A stretch of DNA of 64,000 nt from Temnothorax longispinosus (Eukaryota > Arthropoda > Insecta > Hymenoptera > Formicidae): the NCBI RefSeq assembly GCF_030848805.1, contig NC_092358.1, positions 25,409,073-25,473,072 on the forward strand, read 5' to 3'. The notes under the pieces were generated by a model, which had not been told where the DNA came from, did not search any database, and was given only the letters and a program-made list of their open reading frames with translations. Shown here piece after piece: positions 1-38,850 of the stretch. Made by a program: the position numbers and the translations under genes. Each line of letters opens with the position of its first letter. The stretch's first letter is position 1.

Positions 1-1490
1 TCGTCACGCTTGCATGTATGTGTCGTCACGCAAAAAAAAAAAACAGAGTAAATATACAAGCATCGCGGATACTGCCGGATACTTGAAACGATGTGATCCG
101 AGGGCAGAATCGTGGAATACGTGCGTGACGGAGCGCTTGGCGCGTAAACACCTCCTCGTGGAGGAGAGGTCAGAGGAGCGGCGAACGCGCGCGCGTGAGA
201 ACGAGCCGCGGATCTCCACCCGCAACTCGTAAACACCGTGAAACACCGGTGTCGCACCGCTCGACACTCTCTAACCAAGCGACCAGAACTCACCGTTCTC
301 GTTTACCCCGACGAGACAATTGCCTGCGAGCACGAACCGAACGGGAACGTTCGGTGGACGAGATCCCTCGCGACGCACGCGAAAGCGTATCCCCGGTTAG
401 GCGGTTACTCGCGCTCGCCGTCGTCCGTCGTCGGCCCCACGAACGCGCGGCTGTCACGAACCGTCTGAAGTTGCCTACGACGGCTACGACCTGGCGCTGA
501 GTGCCGCCTGCGTGCGACGCGACGCGACGTGCACCACGGCGCGCGCGCGCGTTCGTACGCAAATCCGCAATCCGCCGGATCCGCCCGTCGACCGTCGGTC
601 GCTCGCCACGTCTAGTTGACAATAGACTCTATTTGCGCGTAAAATTAATCCTCCTAAAAAGCTTAAATTTCAAAAGCTTAATTTCGCGATTACTTGACAC
701 GCGTATATTGACAATTTTACGACGTTGCTCCGTTTGAGAACTTATTTATGCGCTTCCGTGAAAAAAAAAAAAAAATATAAAAGATCGAATCTCAGTTTTC
801 GCAGCCCCCATTTCCTCCCTTCTTCTCAACGTATACAAAGAGATGAGAAAAGCTTATATTTTTATAACTCTTTACTGTTTGTGTTTAGTCGGGCGTAGCG
901 TGAAGCGCGATGCGATTCCGCGCTGCTATTTATTGATGCGTCGCGTCGCGCGCACGGCATGATGGAGCGCGGAGCGCACGTCGACCGCGACGCGGAATGC
1001 GGGGTACGGCGTTCGTAACGTTGCCGCGGCACGTTGCCTACGACCGTTAAATGGCACGGCGCCGACGGAAGCGGCGACGGGCGACGGGCGTGTTTTACGC
1101 GCGAGATCGTCGCGCGGAAGAGGCGCGACCGTCCGTAAAACCTGTCCGACGCCGACGGTGCGTTTCCGCGCGGGCGACGTAAATGAATAATTAATCTCTT
1201 TGGAAGCTCATTCGATTTCTGCCGAGCCAATCTTGCAACCTTGCCACCTGTCCGCGACTCGATAACGCGACTTTCGATAAGCGAAACTTCCAAGCCGATC
1301 GATAAACCGTTAAATATTAATTTTAATTTACGTTTTCCGCTCGGAATGTTCACGTTTGGATTCTCGGTCAGATAAATCGAATTTCGTAGAATGTCACATA
1401 CTTTACGATGAAAAGGTGTATCTTTTATAATTAAAAATACACCGGTGCTCTACTTATTAATTGCGCACGGTAAAAAGTAAAATAAGAGTG
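1..1490. other. CpG-rich then AT-rich non-coding DNA
   Basis: Positions 1-1300 are GC- and CpG-rich, and 1300-1490 are AT-rich. Several open frames occur here (for example on the - strand at 862-1353), but their arginine/serine-rich translations look like read-through of CpG-rich DNA and match no family I know. The block could be a promoter or untranslated first exon of a gene lying off the left edge. No splice-consistent coding exon was found. Confidence 0.4.
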
Positions 1491-1497
1491 TCTAATA

Positions 1498-1700
1498 GCG
1501 TTTTTCACTGGCAGAGCTGGTGCGCACTCAGTGCACATTAAAGCCGTTGTACACTAATTTAAAATATCTAATATTTAAAGTAAAATGCAAATATTTCGAC
1601 TGATAAAATATTCAGTATATATTTTACTAAATATAGTGCAATAAAGAATATATTGAAGATTTTATGATTTAACCGCACCAGCTCTGCCAGTAAAAAACGC
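1498..1700. mobile_element. MITE with about 28-bp terminal inverted repeats
   Basis: The left end reads GCGTTTTTCACTGGCAGAGC followed by TGGTGCG. The right end is its reverse complement with one mismatch (a C/T difference in the T-run). TA dinucleotides flank both ends (1496-1497 and 1701-1702), consistent with a TA target-site duplication. The element is 203 bp with an AT-rich core and no coding capacity, so it is a non-autonomous DNA transposon. The TA duplication suggests a Tc1/mariner-type source, but the terminal sequence was not matched to a named family. Confidence 0.8.
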
Positions 1701-1704
1701 TATA

Positions 1705-2430
1705 AGTTATCGCTAGAATTCTCCTCAATTGTGCAAATAATTTCTCCGAGTGTTTATTTTTTCGAGCTAGATATGAATCACAAGGATAACTGTAACAAAA
1801 CAAAATTAAGCTTGGAATTTATACTATAGTTGATTAGATTACGTAATTGACGTTAATTAACGTTGGTCGATGTTGCCCACGCGAATTATTATCTACGCCG
1901 TATAATTGATAACCGGTTATATAAGGAAATTCTAACTATAATTACAATTCATAATATAATTAATGCAATTGCTAATAATTAATTATTTACAATTACACAG
2001 TTAATTGTATGACATTGCTGTTTTATCGACAGAATGAGTAAGTGTTTCGATTAATTGCCACGAAAACATAATGGCAGCACAATGCAATGTTAACCTCAAC
2101 TTAAACCTAACCTCTAACCTTAAAATCGTTGATAATCGTAGCTGAAAGCTGAAAGATCCACGTGTATGTTTTGCACTGGCTTGGAATGCCTCGCGATTAT
2201 TGATTTTTCGCTTAATGTAAGCGAAAACATTTTAAATGGAAATTAATGTTAATTGTTGATCGAGAATATTCATATCAAAGATATTAAATATATAAGTAAG
2301 AATTATCCGATTGAACGTCATTATTAACTTATTGACATATACAACGTGTACAATATAAATGCCGGCAGTTTTTTTATCGTTAATTTTTACTGTGCATATG
2401 TTATATATATGAATTATATTTACAAAGAAG
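1705..2430 (+). promoter_or_regulatory. Upstream/5' UTR region of the DDX51 gene
   Basis: AT-rich stretch immediately upstream of the helicase ATG. It holds a run of TAACC-like repeats at about 2090-2121 (AACCTAACCTCTAACC) and an E-box CACGTG at 2159-2164. CACGTG is the Myc/Max site often found at promoters of ribosome-biogenesis genes, which fits the gene downstream, but one such hexamer is expected by chance every 4 kb. The transcription start cannot be fixed from sequence alone. Confidence 0.35.
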
Positions 2431-2453
2431 ATGAGCTTATTTGTTATAAACAG
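2431..2453 (+). CDS. DDX51: DDX51 exon 1 (micro-exon with ATG)
   Basis: Encodes MSLFVIN plus two bases of Arg8. It ends at donor AG|GTAGGA (2454). It was chosen because joining it to the acceptor at 2562-2563 gives MSLFVINRYEGES, the conserved start of insect Dbp73D-type proteins. It is only 23 nt, so it is easily missed by ORF calling. Confidence 0.88.
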
Positions 2454-4995
2454 GTAGGAAACATATAAATCTTGTTAAACGATCATGATGCATAGGATAT
2501 AATAACCTTTTGTGCAAATCATTATCCATTAATTTCACTTAAGAATATGTGTATTGTATACAGATACGAGGGTGAAAGCAAGAAGGAGGTTGAAAATGAA
2601 ACGAATCACCTTTCTGAACTGCTGAAGAAGATAGAAGAGCGTAAAAGACAAAGGGTTGGGGCAAATAATAAATCCACATTAGATGACGATGGAAATAATT
2701 TGGAGGAACCTAAGAAAAAGAAAAAGAAAAAATTGCTTAAAGCAGAGAAAGCTGATGATTCACATATTGAGGGTGAAAATGCCAGCAGTGAGAAAATTGT
2801 AGATGAACAAATTGTAGAAACAGCCAAAGTATCAACGAAAAAGAAGAAAAAGAAGAAGAAGAAAGATATTGAGAGTGAACACCATTCTGCTACAATAGAC
2901 AAAAATATAGATTTAGAAGAAAAGGATGAAAATTTAGCACAGGACAATAATGACGATAAAGATACTACAGAGAAGGAAATACCTTCGCAGAGCAATTTTA
3001 TAGTATTAGGCGCAAGAGCTCGAAAAAAGCAGCGTGAAGTGAAGAGAGTGTTACCAGATTGGTTGGCACAGCCTGAAGTTATATCTGCTGACTTAAACAG
3101 TGGTTCTACCTTGGAAGAATTGGAATCAGTTTTGGATGCTAAATTGATGGAAGTCTTGAGGACCAATGGCATTACTAAGTTATTTCCAGTCCAATGTAGT
3201 ATAATAAAATGGTTACACAAGTGCAAGATGGATAGGAAATTGGGATGGTGGCCAAGAGACACTTGTGTATCTGCTCCAACAGGCAGTGGTGAGTATTTAC
3301 AACAATGATAATAATTATATGTGATATGATTATTGATTATCGATTGAATTAACATACATTTTTAATGTTATTTTATATAATTTTATTATAGGCAAGACTC
3401 TAGCTTATGTGTTACCAATTGTACAGGAATTACAAACACGATTGGTACCGAAAATTCGCTGCTTGATCGTCCTACCAGTGCAAGAACTGGCCGCACAGGT
3501 TCATAAAGTAATGGTCGCTTATACTTCTCACACGAATCTGAAAGTAGGCTTGCTTTCGGGTGCGTTTTCATTTGAGCGAGAGCAAAGCGCTATAATTAAG
3601 AAAAGTATGTATATTACCACCAATTATTTAAAAAAAAAAATTAAATAGATAACTATATAAAAATTTAGTAAAATTATTTATAAAGCTGAAAGGGGGAAGT
3701 ACTTATCCACGGTGGACATTGTAATCGCGACACATGGTCGCTTATTGGATCACATATTAAAGACACCTGGATTTTCCTTGGATTTTCTGAGGTTTCTCGT
3801 TATCGATGAAGCCGATCGTGCAACAGAATGGCTACAGTATTTACCTGAACCTCATTCTCGGGCTCCTATTTTGACGCTTGGAAACATGCGCTCGAGGTTA
3901 ATTTTTTTTTAAATTTTATTAAAAAATTAATAAAAAAAATAATTTTTTCTAATAAATTAATTTATCATTTTTCAACAGCAAAATTATACCAGCTCAAAAG
4001 CTATTATTTAGCGCAACCTTGTCGCAAGATCCTGAGAAGTTGAGCCGGCTAGGTCTTTTCCAGCCAAGATTGTTCACAACCGTAGTAACCGATAAAGACA
4101 CTGATGTGAATTTAGACAAACTCGCGGGTGATTTTGTCGGACGCTACACAAGTCCAGGAGAACTGACGGAACTCGCGGTGGAATGTTCCTCCTATGACAA
4201 ACCAATTATCTTGTATCAGCTGTTGACGAAACACGATGTCATTCCTAAGACTCTCGTTTTCACGAATTCCGGACAAACCGCGCATAGACTGGCGCGTTTG
4301 ATGCAATTACTCTTGTCAGAACGGAATGTCACAGTAGGAGAATTATCCGCCCAGCTCGCGTCAAAGCAACGCGAAAGTGTTCTGGGCAAATTCGCAAACG
4401 CAGAGATACATGTGTAAGTTTTGCGCTTTGTTAAAGTAAAATAATTCTAATTCTACAGGAAAAAATATTTTCGTCTTAGAAATAAAACATTTCTTATTCT
4501 AATTCTGGTTCTAGAAAGATGAGATAATAAAATAACGATATATCTTACGAACGTAAGAAAGAAAATAGTTTAGCTTTAATAGTTTAATTAATCTTGATTA
4601 TTCTTTTCAGATTAATAAGTTCGGACGCGCTGGCTAGAGGCTTGGACATTAAAGATGTGCAACTAGTCGTGTCTTACGATCTCCCGAAGCACATCAAGGG
4701 CTATATACACAGAGCTGGTAGGACCGGGAGGGCAGGAAAACTGGGCACCGCGGTGTCCATACTTACAGCGAATCAAGTCGGGATATTCAAACAAATGTTA
4801 AGCGGTGCACATAAAACCGTGCCCAACATCGAACAAATGGAGCTGCATGCCACTGCAAAGGTCAATTATCAGAATCACCTTGAGAAATTTAAGGAGATTC
4901 TCGAGAAGGAAAAGAACGAAAGCCTGGAACGAACGAAGGCCATTAAGCGTAGACGTGTGACAAATTTCACCAAGCAAAATGGAAGTATAGAATAA
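2431..4995 (+). CDS. DDX51: ATP-dependent RNA helicase DDX51 (Dbp73D/Dbp6 type), six exons
   Basis: DEAD-box RNA helicase of the DDX51/Dbp6 group, a nucleolar enzyme that remodels pre-60S ribosomal particles. Spliced CDS: 2431-2453, 2564-3288, 3392-3604, 3686-3896, 3979-4413, 4611-4995 (1992 nt, 663 aa). The start MSLFVINRYEGE spans the first intron and resembles the family N-terminus, so the later in-frame ATG at 2547, which lies in intron 1, is rejected. Residues 9 to about 150 are acidic/lysine-rich with two poly-lysine runs, suiting nucleolar targeting. Motif I APTGSGKT is at 245-252 (split by intron 2), Ia-like LPVQELAAQV follows, motif II DEAD at 361-364, motif III SAT at 402-404, motif IV LVFTNS, motif V SDALARGLD at about 539-548 and motif VI HRAGRTGR at 569-576. 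Odd point: the usual TPGR reads THGR (336-339). Family assignment is certain; orthology to DDX51 is supported by LFSATLSQDPEKL and the N-terminus. Confidence 0.95.
2564..3288 (+). CDS. DDX51: DDX51 exon 2 (charged N-terminus and Q-motif region)
   Basis: Acceptor TATACAG at 2557-2563; donor GTGAGT at 3289. Encodes residues 9-249: a lysine/glutamate-rich N-terminal extension with two poly-Lys tracts, the pre-helicase segment VLPDWLAQPEVI, FPVQCSII (Q-motif region) and the start of motif I. The last G of the exon begins the split glycine codon of GSGKT. Confidence 0.95.
3392..3604 (+). CDS. DDX51: DDX51 exon 3 (motifs I/Ia)
   Basis: Acceptor TTATAG at 3386-3391; donor GTATGT at 3605. It completes the Walker A lysine-threonine (K251, T252) and carries the Ia segment LIVLPVQELAAQV and the segment LLSGAFSFEREQSAIIKK typical of the family. 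Confidence 0.95.
3686..3896 (+). CDS. DDX51: DDX51 exon 4 (motif Ib and DEAD box)
   Basis: Acceptor TATAAAG at 3679-3685, the only nearby AG that keeps phase (A|CT gives Thr321, then ERGKYLSTVDIVIAT). Donor GTTAAT at 3897. It contains ATHGRLLDH, with histidine where the family normally has proline, and LVIDEADR with D361-D364. Confidence 0.9.
3979..4413 (+). CDS. DDX51: DDX51 exon 5 (SAT motif, motif IV)
   Basis: Acceptor TTCAACAG at 3971-3978; donor GTAAGT at 4414. Encodes KLLFSATLSQDPEKL, the linker between RecA-like domains, and LVFTNSGQTAHRLARL of the second helicase domain. Confidence 0.95.
4611..4995 (+). CDS. DDX51: DDX51 exon 6 (motifs V/VI and C-terminus)
   Basis: Acceptor TTCTTTTCAG at 4601-4610; stop TAA at 4993-4995. 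Encodes SDALARGLDIKDV, GYIHRAGRTGRAG and a basic C-terminal tail (IKRRRVTNF). The first base completes Val536. Confidence 0.96.
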
Positions 4996-5014
4996 TATTT
5001 TACGTGAAAAGAGG

Positions 5015-5020
5015 AATAAA
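5015..5020 (+). terminator. Candidate polyadenylation signal of DDX51
   Basis: AATAAA lies 20 bases after the DDX51 stop codon, which would give a very short 3' UTR. Other AATAAA-like words occur downstream, so the site actually used is not proven. Confidence 0.55.
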
Positions 5021-8000
5021 AGGATGTACACAAGCTTATTTGCGTGATACTTGCGTAATATCAAGTTACCTTCCAAAAATCCTGTACAATGATAGAATTA
5101 ATATTTATTTAACGGTTGACATGTCAAGCTTTCTATGCTGTAAAAGGTGCTGTAGAAGAAACATATCAAATACAGATAATAGGGTAACATCGATAATAAC
5201 ATTTTATTGTCTGAAGTTAATAGTATCGTACATCATGCTCATTCCCTATGATTCGTTCTATGGGTAGTCGCGATATATCTTGTTTCGAATTGTTACTAGT
5301 TATTACTCCCATTGTTCTTTATTCCGTCGAAGGCGATGTATTCACAGTTTTAATTTACAAAAGGTAAACGACGTCGCATTTACGAATAACGATGCAGACA
5401 CAAGTTATTTACTATTATTGCTGTGTATGGCTTCATTGCTCGGAATTGATCGCACCGAATTACTCTTTAATATGCAATGTTACAAAGATGATTCACTACA
5501 ATTTTCTTTCACTCAATTTTTTTAAGCAAATTGTTGACAAATTTCACGGCATTTCTCGATTTTCGCGGAAGTAGCCACAGCGCATAATCGCAAAAGCGAT
5601 TGGAGATCGGTATTAAATTGAATTACAAGTTACAAAAATATCTTTTGAATTAAATTGAAAAAAAAAAAGAATAAACCGATAAACGGATATCGAATATTTT
5701 TTTTTTAAGAAGTTACTTCTATTTATACGGCAATACTGTCTGTAAAGTTTTCAAAAGTAAACAGTATGAAAAAACAATCGCTTAATACGCGGCTCTAATT
5801 AATCAGTTTCACATTTAATCGCAAGTAACATTTCTCACATTTATATGCATGCGTTTGACGTTTACATTTTGCGATATCTTTTGCCACATCAATATACAAC
5901 GTGTAAATTCTGATTTTCGTATAAACCGTTGTGCGTTTTCTCTTCGGTGTCGCATTATTTTCACATGACATATTCAATTACACGAGTCCCGCCAAAGTTC
6001 AGGCACCCTCAAACTTGTAATTCAAACTTCGGGCGTGTTCAAAGCTCGTCGGGATTGTTGTAATTTCGTATTGTGTGCAACCGCAGTCTCGTCGAGTTGA
6101 ATTAAATCGCACGGACGCTGAAATACGGACACTGACCGTTCAGATACTGTCGATCTCCCGACAACAAGCTCTCTTAAGTCACTGTTCAATCAAGACTCAT
6201 AGATTTTCATCTGATTAACGCATCGTTAACAATCACAAACAATCGTGTGTTGTACTTCGTTCGCTGAAAATCGGAGACGGATTGCCCTGATAGACAGGTC
6301 GACCTTTACTTTTCCCAAGGATTTCGAGCGAAAGTATTCGCGATTGATAATCACTTTTTTTCGTACAGAAAATTTAATGACTTAATATGGGGACACCTTC
6401 ATCTCAAATTTTGCATATTCGTAGCCTTAGGCCTTCGCGACTCCCCCAATTCACCCGTAGATTCGTTAATAATTAGCAATCAGACTGCTATGATGGATAT
6501 GGAGCAAAGATCGGCAACCTGTCGCATATCGGCTATATTCAATTTTATATATATAAGAGAAAATTTTATACAATATACATAACATGTGAAAGTCCGATAT
6601 AAAATACTGAATAAGAGAATAAGGATAAAGAAAAGCATATATAAATATGTAAGAGAGATAACAAACTATGTACATCAAACGCTCAGAAAATTCAATAAAC
6701 ATAAAGTTTAAAAAACATTTAATAAAGCTAAACGAAACTTGATTAAACGTGAATTTAAATATATTTTACGTCTTTGACAAAGTCGTAAACGTAAAAGAAA
6801 TTTTTTAATTTCAAGCATTTTCTTGTAGCAAGGTTTAAATTTAAAATTATATGATGAAAATTTTGGTAAAAAGCTTAAATTCAGGATTATATAATAAAGT
6901 TTTTGAGAAACTGAGTTTCTCGGAAATTTATATAAGTAAGTTTATACACGCAAATGAAGAGATCTCTTCCGATTGCCGATCTCTTCCCAGCGAAGCTGTT
7001 GACATTTCTCAAAAGTTTAGCAGCTCGATGAAAGCATCCGCTCGGACTTTCGTTGTCTGAACTTCTAATGCGAACGAGCAAGATTCACACTTACTTACAT
7101 CTAATGTATGTATATGTAACTGTACGTGGATACACGTATCGTGCGTATAGGCACGACTTATTTCTCATGTTCATTATGTTACATTCGCCTTACGAACCCG
7201 CTTTCTATATATATATCATATCATTTTACAAAATCTAGTCTCGTTCGAGGGTACGCCGAATCGAACGAATCCTAAACGCTTACCTCGAAAATCCGAACGT
7301 CCACACACAGCTTCTGTGTTTATTTACACATATGTATTCGTCAATATGTAATACGAGCGTATGTACATACATTAAACGTGGTCCTATATGATTCATATGT
7401 CTCGTTGCCGTGTATATGTATTTTTTTTTATTTTTATATACTTAACGCCGATGAATTTTTGCCGCGTTCTTCTGGCAGCATACCTTACAATAAAGGGATA
7501 TTCAACAGGTTTTGTCTAATGGGACTTCATATTATGAAAAAATGTACATTATGTATATATTGCATATACAGAATGTATAAAAAATGCGCGTTCTTCTCAG
7601 ATTACATTTATTACAGATCAAATAGAAAGAATCGTTAGCTCTAATTTTCTTTTAATAATTTAACAAATAAAAATTTAAGGACAAAAATAGATAATAAAGT
7701 ACATTCTTTAATCGATGTTAAATTTAATTTAACCAAATTTTTTTCTTTATCGAGCACGCAACAACTAGAGAGAAGATATGTGCACGATATATTTTTTTAT
7801 ATACCCTGCATATTTTATATGAAGTGCGCCAAGCAAGTCTGTGATGTGCTTAAAAACTCGCCGGATTTTCCGCAAAGTGCCGCCATTATCGCTAAGTGTA
7901 CATATTTAGATACAATAATATATTATTTACAATACAGGATCGATCCCTTGAACTATACAATAAAGGCATTAACGCAAACGAATGATAAAAAAATACACTT

Positions 8001-9439
8001 TATACACCTAATAAAATACATGTTGGCATTTTTATTACAATTAATTGATTTAACGGCATTCGCACGAATGTCAGTTATTCGGTTGAATAATTGACGGTAA
8101 TAACGCCACATAATCGTTTAAGCTTTAAGCGCAATTAAATCAGTACGAGTTTCGTGACAAATCTCACGGGTGGGATATTTCCTGAAAGAATTCAACCGGG
8201 AAAGCGCAATTATTAAATCGCCGGCATTTTCTAGCGAGCTTTTAAGCCGAATAAATGTCCGATCTGACGAGACTTCACTATACCGTATTTATTGTCGTGC
8301 CCTCCGCTCTGCGTACGGACTACAGTATACGTCGGCTCATCTAATCGTAAAAGTGCACCGACCGAATTAAGCCACGCCAATTTGCGATAGTCGAGCGCAC
8401 ATTTAGCCTGCCCGACCAGTGCCCTGGTCGCGACAGATGCTCGTGGAAAGATAAAAAAGTATCGTGGAAGACGAAACGGGGCCGCAAAACGGTCGCCAGC
8501 GAAACGGGGGGAAGGGGTCAAGAACCTGAGCGAATCTCGAATAAATCTCATCTTGACAAAGCTTTTGCGTCTTATCGATCCTTTGCATTTTGTATCGATA
8601 CACTTGCAATGTATTGCTGTCAACAGTAACAATGACAGCAGACAGTGATTCAGGAAATTATGTATGCACCAGAGTAACTCACAAGAGAGGCTCCATGGGA
8701 CCCGTCAGATGGATCAATCAATCCACGTTATCACACCTCGGATACCGCTCAATTACAGAAAAGCTCACGAATTTTCGCCGTCTATATATCTAAGTAGATT
8801 CTTTGCTACAAATATGGGTATAATATAAAAAAAAATGTAATGTAACAAAGTAAAGATTATATTTGACATTTGTCGAGAATGAAGTTCGAGTCTTTTTAAT
8901 TTTTATGCTAATCTCAATTGTTAACGTTCGTGTAAAGTAAAAGGAACAATTTATGTCCTGGAATACGTATTTATTTTCGTATCTTTCGACCCTAAGCAGC
9001 AAGAATACGTACACTGATTTGCGAGAATTCTTAACGTCGAAATTCGTGCATCGCGTAAACTTCGTGTTTATTTCGATAAAAACGTTCCTCATAAAACGAA
9101 CTGATGTGAAACAATTTTTCCGATAAATAGCGTTAAAAAACAAGATTGTGTTATTCTTCAATCCGTCTATTTCGATCTACAGATTTGTTTGCTTCCTGCT
9201 TCAGCTTTTTGCGAAGGTCTGCCGAACGGTTAAATTCAATAGCCACGACGAGGTCTACACGAACTCTGCAGCATGCAGGATGTCGGCACGAAGAACTCAT
9301 CTCGTGGTTCCAGCACATTCGCACACCCCTCGATGTTATCTCCTTTTTCCGAGCGTTCGCCGTGTCGATCGGGCGATGCACGAACTTGTTTGACCTGTAT
9401 TTTATCTACAGTCCGATTAATCGCCGGTTACGTCTAAAC

Positions 9440-9447
9440 GAGAGAAA

Positions 9448-9480
<33 letters not shown>

Positions 9481-9488
9481 AAAGAGAG
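9440..9488. repeat. GA-rich microsatellite
   Basis: Imperfect (GA)n tract interrupted by AAA triplets, in the intergenic region between the two convergent genes. Confidence 0.85.
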
Positions 9489-10045
9489 GTACAGCCTCTC
9501 TAACGCACATGTGTTGACATCGTGTCGCGCATATTTACAGAGACCCTGTCGAAAGTTTCGACGCGCGGTCTTTTTGGTCGCGGCAGTGACTACACATCCG
9601 ATCGCATCTAGAAATACATTCTTCTTATATCGAATAAAGGGAAGACCTATTTCTTTCTTTTTTTTCGTTCTTCAGCGTGGTTTCGCACCCTCCGTCTCAT
9701 CCTCTCGACTCTATTCCCATCGCGAGCCTCAAGTCCTCAAACAGTGCTATAGAAATATTTGTAGAAAAAGATAGGATTCGCAACTGCACCAATTTAATGA
9801 AATAGAAGAAAAGTTTAAAACTTAATATAAAATCGTTTGGTGATTTCATAACATTTTTATACAATTATATATTTTTGCATTTAATGTAATTTTTTAAATG
9901 TTACATTTAATTAAAAATGTCTAAAAGATACTAGCGTATTTCAATAGATTTTTAATTGCAAAATCTTAGAAGCACTGTCGTGAGATCTAAATGACTTGAA
10001 AGCACACACAGAGCCATTTTCTCTTCTGTACATATTTTGACCGAA

Positions 10046-10051
10046 TTTATT
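10046..10051 (-). terminator. Candidate polyadenylation signal of the DIP gene
   Basis: TTTATT on the + strand is AATAAA on the - strand, about 1.28 kb after the DIP stop codon. It was chosen only because it is the first canonical hexamer I found downstream of the stop; other sites further on (for example near 9069) are possible. Confidence 0.3.
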
Positions 10052-11332
10052 CATTCTTCATTTATATTTACAATCATCGCCAGAGGGACTGACCTACCCA
10101 GATAGGATTGTCGCGTACGCACGGCGCGTCCCTTTGCGTTACTTTTAGGCGACTAATGAAGATCCACGAGGGGTCCCTGACTGACCCCCTTTGCTTGCTT
10201 TCCTAAGTTCATTCATTAATCTCTATCCTGAATTTATAATGGCTTCGTACGTAAATGGTGTCCGATGATACGTAAGATGTTAATTCTCTTGTGAACAAGA
10301 AATTAAATCTCGCATTGATTTAACCAAGAGAGAGATGACCTACCCTGTTCTTTATGAAACATGTTTTATATGTGTTTCTACTTAAATAGTATCTTATAAA
10401 CTTTCTATTATATAAATATATTTGAAAGATTGTGATGGTTCAATGCGCGATTGAAGTTTCATAAATCGTAATTTTACAAAGATAGATTCCTGGAGTAATT
10501 GCACGACAAATTTAATGTTTACCTTAAAAAGTCGTGATTAAAAAGATGAAAGCTGCCGGGGAATTATATAGATGATAGGGGGTAATGAAGATAATGACCA
10601 GGCAGTCGATGTCAGATTCCGTCGGAATCAGGCTTTTCTCTCCCTTAAAGAGATTGGTTTTCTACTCCTCAAAGATATTGGATTTCGCAATCGATACTTA
10701 GAACGGAGCACGTAATCCGAGAAAGCATTTTGACATCGCAAAAAAAAACGTAAAGTACATCAAATAATGATTAAAGTAGAAAGAGTCTGTAATATTCAGA
10801 GATTTCTTTATAACGATTCTCTTTAAATATATTCTGACAAGCTTTGAGAGAAAACTTTTGCCATTATATTAAGGGCAGAGATAATCGTTTCCTACAAGGC
10901 AGTTGTGTAACGTTGAATATTTCAAGATTGATTTTATTCCGGGGGAAAAAGATACGGTCACATTAATACAAAATATAAAAAAACATTTAAAATTTTAAAC
11001 ATTTACATTGAAAATTTTATAATTTGAATTAAAAATTAAATATACTTAATAATAAAAAAGTCTTGACTGGTAAAAGTATAAAAATCCGCTTTAAAAAATT
11101 CATAATAATTCCAATAATGTATTAAAAATCTTGATCTAAAAAGTCTCAGTAAGTGTCTTCAACCAAGTACGTTAGCTTTAAATTAACGTTAATTCGTCAA
11201 TTCTTCTAATTCTTCTACTTGTCGCACGGAATCGAGATCTAAATCTATTCTTTGATCCGGCTCGTGGATCTTCATAATCGCCGTTTTTTCTCATCATTCG
11301 TTTCATCATTCGTGAAGCTCTTCGCCGTCATC

Positions 11333-38850
<27,518 letters not shown>

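Larger units (their letters stand above)
5021..11332. other. Intergenic region between convergent genes
   Basis: AT-rich DNA between the 3' ends of DDX51 (+) and the DIP gene (-). It must hold the 3' UTR of the DIP gene at its right side; the first clear AATAAA on the - strand is at 10046-10051, which would give a 3' UTR of about 1.3 kb. A GA-rich tract lies at 9440-9488. A 204-bp + strand open frame at 8590-8793 contains an Ig-like DSGNYVC string, discussed in the findings. No supported gene was found. Confidence 0.5.

Noticed and set aside
862..1353. 163-codon - strand open frame
   Set aside because: CpG-rich DNA, Arg/Ser-rich translation, no domain or splice support.
2547..2563. In-frame ATG at 2547 as the helicase start
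   Set aside because: It lies inside intron 1. Splicing the 2431-2453 micro-exon to 2564 gives the family N-terminus MSLFVINRYEGE.
2606..3355. 249-codon open frame on the - strand
   Set aside because: Antisense shadow of DDX51 exon 2; the poly-Phe runs are complements of the poly-Lys codons.
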